The notes under the pieces were generated by a model. It was given only the letters and a program-made list of their open reading frames with translations, did not search any database and was not told where the DNA came from. Shown in pieces: positions 32,128 through 35,977 of a stretch of 35,977 nucleotides of DNA. Position numbers and translations under genes: made by a program. Location of the stretch: assembly GCF_003268885.1 (NCBI RefSeq), contig NZ_QLSX01000016.1:1-35977 (forward strand), read 5' to 3'. Source of the stretch: Onishia taeanensis (GTDB taxonomy: Bacteria > Pseudomonadota > Gammaproteobacteria > Pseudomonadales > Halomonadaceae). The first letter of the stretch is position 1. Each line of letters opens with the position of its first letter.

Positions 32128-33630
32128 ATGGATGCACAGAACCAGCCAGTCCGGGACATGACGCCTGTCGGACGGCTCTCTCCGGTCCTCGGCTGTTTGC
32201 TGGCCCTGACCGCCGGGGGGCTGACCACCCTCAGCGCCGCGCCCTTCACGCTGTGGTGGCTGGGCCCTGTGGCGGTGGCCCTGGTCTATGTCGGCATCCA
32301 TGCCCTGACACCCGCTCAAGCCGCCCTCCGTGGCTGGTGCTATGGCGTGGGCCTGTTCGGCTCCGGTGCCTCCTGGGTCTTCGTCGCAATCCACGGCTAT
32401 GGGGATACGGGGGCGCTCCTGGCGCTCTTCCTCACCGGTCTGTTCGTGGCCAGCCTGGCGCTGTTCTATACCGTGCCCTTCTGGCTCTATCGCCGCGTCA
32501 CGGGCCGACGCCTGGCCTTCCTCAGCTTCGCCGGCACCTGGGTTCTCAGCGAGTGGCTGCGCACCTGGCTGTTTACCGGGTTTCCCTGGCTGCTGCTGGG
32601 CACGTCCCAAGTGGACTCGCCGCTGGCGGCCTGGGCCCCGGTGGGCGGCGTCTATCTTCTGTCGCTGATCACCGCCCTGACCGGCACCCTGGGCGTGGAG
32701 CTGCTGCGCCGACGCTGGTGGGCCCTTGCCCCTATCGCCGCCCTGTGGCTGGCCCCGTTAGCCTTGCCGGGTCAGTGGACCAGCCCGGCCGGCGAGCCGC
32801 TCAGCGTGGCGCTGTTGCAAGGCAACCTCGACCAGAGCATCAAGTGGAGTGCCCAAGGCCAGCGCGAGGCGGTCAACATCTACACGGCGTTGACCGGGGA
32901 GCAGCCCGACGGCATCGACCTGATGGTCTGGCCCGAGGTGGCGCTGCCAATGTTCGAGGAGGAGGCGCGGCCCATACTGGAGCGGGTGCAGTCCAACCTC
33001 GCCCCCGACACCGCCCTGCTCACCGGCATCCTGCAGCGCGACGGCGGCGACTACTACAATAGCGTGATCGGCCTGGGTAACGCCGAGGGCCACTACCGCA
33101 AGGCGCGTCTGGTACCCTTCGGCGAGTACCTGCCGCTGGAGAGCCTGCTCGCCGGCACCATCGCCTTCTTCGACCTGCCCATGCCGACCATGACGCCCGG
33201 GCCCGAAGCTCAGGGGCCGATCCACGCCGCCGGAACCACCATCGGTAACGCCATCTGCTACGAGATCATCTATGCCGACCGGGTCGCCGAGCAGGCGCGC
33301 GCTGCCGAGCTACTGCTGACGGTCTCCAACGACACCTGGTTCGGCCGCTCCATCGGCCCCCTGCAGCATTTGCAGATGGCCCGTCTGCGTGCGCTGGAGA
33401 ACGGCCGATACCTGATTCGCGCCACCAGCAACGGGATGACTGCCATCGTCGATCCTCAGGGCAGTGTCACAGCCCGCGCACCACAGTTCCAGGCGACGAG
33501 CCTTCGCGGCGAGGTGCGGCCCATGGTGGGAAACACGCCGTTCACCCGAACCGGTAGCTGGCCAATCTGGCTATTGGCCGCCTTACTGGTGCTGCATGGA
33601 TGGCGACTTAACACACGTCGGTCTGGATGA
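32128..33630 (+). CDS. lnt: Apolipoprotein N-acyltransferase
   Basis: 500 residues. Several N-terminal membrane helices (to about 215), then a nitrilase-like periplasmic domain with the catalytic triad Glu270 (WPEVALP), Lys325 (YRKARLVPFGEYLP) and Cys377 (NAICYEIIY), and a C-terminal helix. It adds the third acyl chain to lipoproteins. The start at 32128, 4 bp after lspA, gives the usual family length; the frame is open far upstream inside lspA. A second copy of lnt is unusual on an accessory island and implies that lipoprotein maturation is boosted along with metal export. Confidence 0.93.
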   Translation: MDAQNQPVRDMTPVGRLSPVLGCLLALTAGGLTTLSAAPFTLWWLGPVAVALVYVGIHALTPAQAALRGWCYGVGLFGSGASWVFVAIHGYGDTGALLALFLTGLFVASLALFYTVPFWLYRRVTGRRLAFLSFAGTWVLSEWLRTWLFTGFPWLLLGTSQVDSPLAAWAPVGGVYLLSLITALTGTLGVELLRRRWWALAPIAALWLAPLALPGQWTSPAGEPLSVALLQGNLDQSIKWSAQGQREAVNIYTALTGEQPDGIDLMVWPEVALPMFEEEARPILERVQSNLAPDTALLTGILQRDGGDYYNSVIGLGNAEGHYRKARLVPFGEYLPLESLLAGTIAFFDLPMPTMTPGPEAQGPIHAAGTTIGNAICYEIIYADRVAEQARAAELLLTVSNDTWFGRSIGPLQHLQMARLRALENGRYLIRATSNGMTAIVDPQGSVTARAPQFQATSLRGEVRPMVGNTPFTRTGSWPIWLLAALLVLHGWRLNTRRSG

Positions 33631-33659
33631 TAATGGTCCAGTCAAAAAAGGAGAGAATT

Positions 33660-34721
33660 ATGGCGTTATCGAAACCTCACTCTGGTACAGCGAGAGAAGC
33701 TCCATTGTGGCAGCTCCGAAAACGCACAGTGGTGGGGGTGCTGGCCGGTTGGCTGGCACTCATCGGCGCTTCTCAGGCCGAAGAGGAGGGCGAATGGCCC
33801 CGCGGCCACTATCCGCTGCCTGAGGAAGGCAATGTGATCGGCGACACCTACCGCATAACGGTGGATGATCGAGAGGATACCCTGCTCGATATCGCCAGGC
33901 GACACAACCTGGGGTACCGGGAGATCATGCGAGCCAATCCGGACACCAGCATCTGGATCCCCGGCGAGGGAACCGAGGTGACCATTCCCGGACGCTTCAT
34001 CCTGCCCGATGTCGAGCGCAACGGGATCGTCATCAACATCGCCGAGCTGCGCCTTTATTACTATCCCGAGGTGGATGACGACGAGACGCCGCGTGTCGAG
34101 ACCTATCCTATTGGCATCGGTCGCGAGGGCTTCGGTACGCCCCTCGGTGTCACCAAGACCACCATGAACATCAAGAATCCCGCCTGGTATCCACCCGAGT
34201 CGGTTCAGCGTGAAGCCAGGGCACGCGGTGAAGAGGCGCCCAGCGTGGTGCCCCCAGGCCCGGACAATCCGCTGGGAGACCATGCCATTATCCTTGGATT
34301 CGATGGCTACTTGATCCATGGGACCAACCAACCGGATGGAATCGGCATGCGTGCCAGTCGTGGCTGTATTCGCATGTTCCCCGGGGACATCGAGTCGATC
34401 TTCGACCGCGTGCCCGCCGGCACCCAGGTCCGAATCGTCAACCAGTCCATCAAGATCGGCTGGTACGAGGGGCAACTGCTGGTTCAGGCATTCCCGCCTT
34501 TGGAGGGAGAAGGGCACAGCATGTCCACATTGGTAGAGACCATCACACGTCTCAACCAGCGCAACGCCGAGGGCTGGAGCTTCGATTATGAACAACTTCG
34601 CGGACTATTAGATGACCCCAGCGGTCGCATGGTAGCCCTGAATCCCAAGCCGGAGCCGGATAGAACGCATGACACTGACTACCAGGGTATCTACGCAGAA
34701 ATCGCGCTGGGCAGGCCATGA
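33660..34721 (+). CDS. L,D-transpeptidase (YkuD domain) with LysM
   Basis: 353 residues. N-terminal signal/anchor (about 22-40), a LysM-like domain (YRITVDDREDTLLDIARRHNLGYREIMRANPDT, 64-96), then the YkuD domain ending in HGTNQPDGIGMRASRGCIRMF with His220 and catalytic Cys236. Such ErfK/YbiS-type enzymes attach lipoproteins such as Lpp to peptidoglycan or make 3-3 crosslinks. AAGGAGAG lies before ATG 33660. It follows lnt by 29 bp and completes the ATPase-lspA-lnt-ldt unit. Confidence 0.92.
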   Translation: MALSKPHSGTAREAPLWQLRKRTVVGVLAGWLALIGASQAEEEGEWPRGHYPLPEEGNVIGDTYRITVDDREDTLLDIARRHNLGYREIMRANPDTSIWIPGEGTEVTIPGRFILPDVERNGIVINIAELRLYYYPEVDDDETPRVETYPIGIGREGFGTPLGVTKTTMNIKNPAWYPPESVQREARARGEEAPSVVPPGPDNPLGDHAIILGFDGYLIHGTNQPDGIGMRASRGCIRMFPGDIESIFDRVPAGTQVRIVNQSIKIGWYEGQLLVQAFPPLEGEGHSMSTLVETITRLNQRNAEGWSFDYEQLRGLLDDPSGRMVALNPKPEPDRTHDTDYQGIYAEIALGRP

Positions 34722-34869
34722 TGACGACGACACGGCGAGTCCTGTCAGTCTCGTGACGCTGACTTCAGGCGTGGATGATACAGGATCTATCGTCCTCTGC
34801 AGGGCCACTTTGCCTATGGTCATGTCACTCATGTCGGCACCTGCGAAGTCTCCGAAAAGAGTTTACTGG

Positions 34870-34894
34870 CCTTACCATGGTACGGTGGTAAAGG
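34870..34894. terminator. Hairpin between the convergent ldt and merA genes
   Basis: TTACCA (34872-34877) / TGGTAA (34886-34891), extended by a CC/GG pair with a bulge, in the 200-bp gap between convergent genes. No T-run; weak. I see no gene in this gap. Confidence 0.3.
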
Positions 34895-34921
34895 ACGCAG
34901 ACGTGTAGGCAACGCTATCGT

Positions 34922-35977
<1,056 letters not shown>

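Overview
The window reads as accessory DNA from a high-GC gammaproteobacterium. Family resemblances (CopA/CopB style, NreB with a His-rich tail, the ZntA-LspA-Lnt gene order) suggest a halophilic Halomonas-type host, but this is inference from remembered families, not a database result. It is a heavy-metal resistance island patched together by recombination, with plasmid/ICE-type recombination genes, a satellite-like low-GC segment and three decayed insertion sequences.

Layout. (a) 1-4361, minus strand: a copper operon copI (cupredoxin) - copR - copS - copA (multicopper oxidase, cut by the left edge). (b) 4545-5884, minus: a DUF411 metal-binding protein and a His-rich cytochrome c. (c) 6118-8208, minus: broken copper genes (P-type ATPase, copB 5' end, a copI::copA fusion) around one intact secreted protein at 7113-7526. 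(d) 8347-10001, plus: a Met-rich Spy/CpxP-like protein, a decayed segment with an 11-copy hexanucleotide repeat, a 48-residue membrane protein and a second DUF411 protein. (e) 10219-13785, minus: a recombination module (RadC-like, YqaJ exonuclease, ERF annealing protein, DUF932, two small proteins) separated by hairpins. (f) 13786-18833: an IS66 relic, a 545-residue helicase-like protein whose P-loop has lost its lysine, and an IS21 relic. (g) 18834-21447: AlpA, an unknown 266-residue protein and a YagK/YfjJ-type Rep. (h) 22019-23321: an inactivated ISL3 transposase. (i) 23351-25470: a nickel-type NreA/NreB pair and truncated fragments. (j) 25644-28569: CzcD-type exporter, DsbA-like protein and M23 peptidase. 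(k) 28880-34721: divergent MerR regulator and a ZntA/PbrA-type ATPase followed by LspA, Lnt and an L,D-transpeptidase. (l) 34922-35977: 3' part of mercuric reductase.

How it fits together. The copper genes share a direct-repeat operator (CTGAAW-N5-CTGAAW, 11-bp period) sitting 10 bp before a -10 hexamer. It occurs five times, and I infer it is the CopR site. The zinc/cadmium/lead side is controlled by MerR-type promoters with 19-bp spacers, and the nickel side by an RcnR/CsoR-type G-tract operator. The most unusual part is the linkage of metal exporters to envelope genes (lipoprotein signal peptidase, apolipoprotein acyltransferase, L,D-transpeptidase, M23 peptidase, DsbA-like protein). This looks like an envelope-remodelling arm of metal resistance, extending the known PbrA/PbrBC idea.
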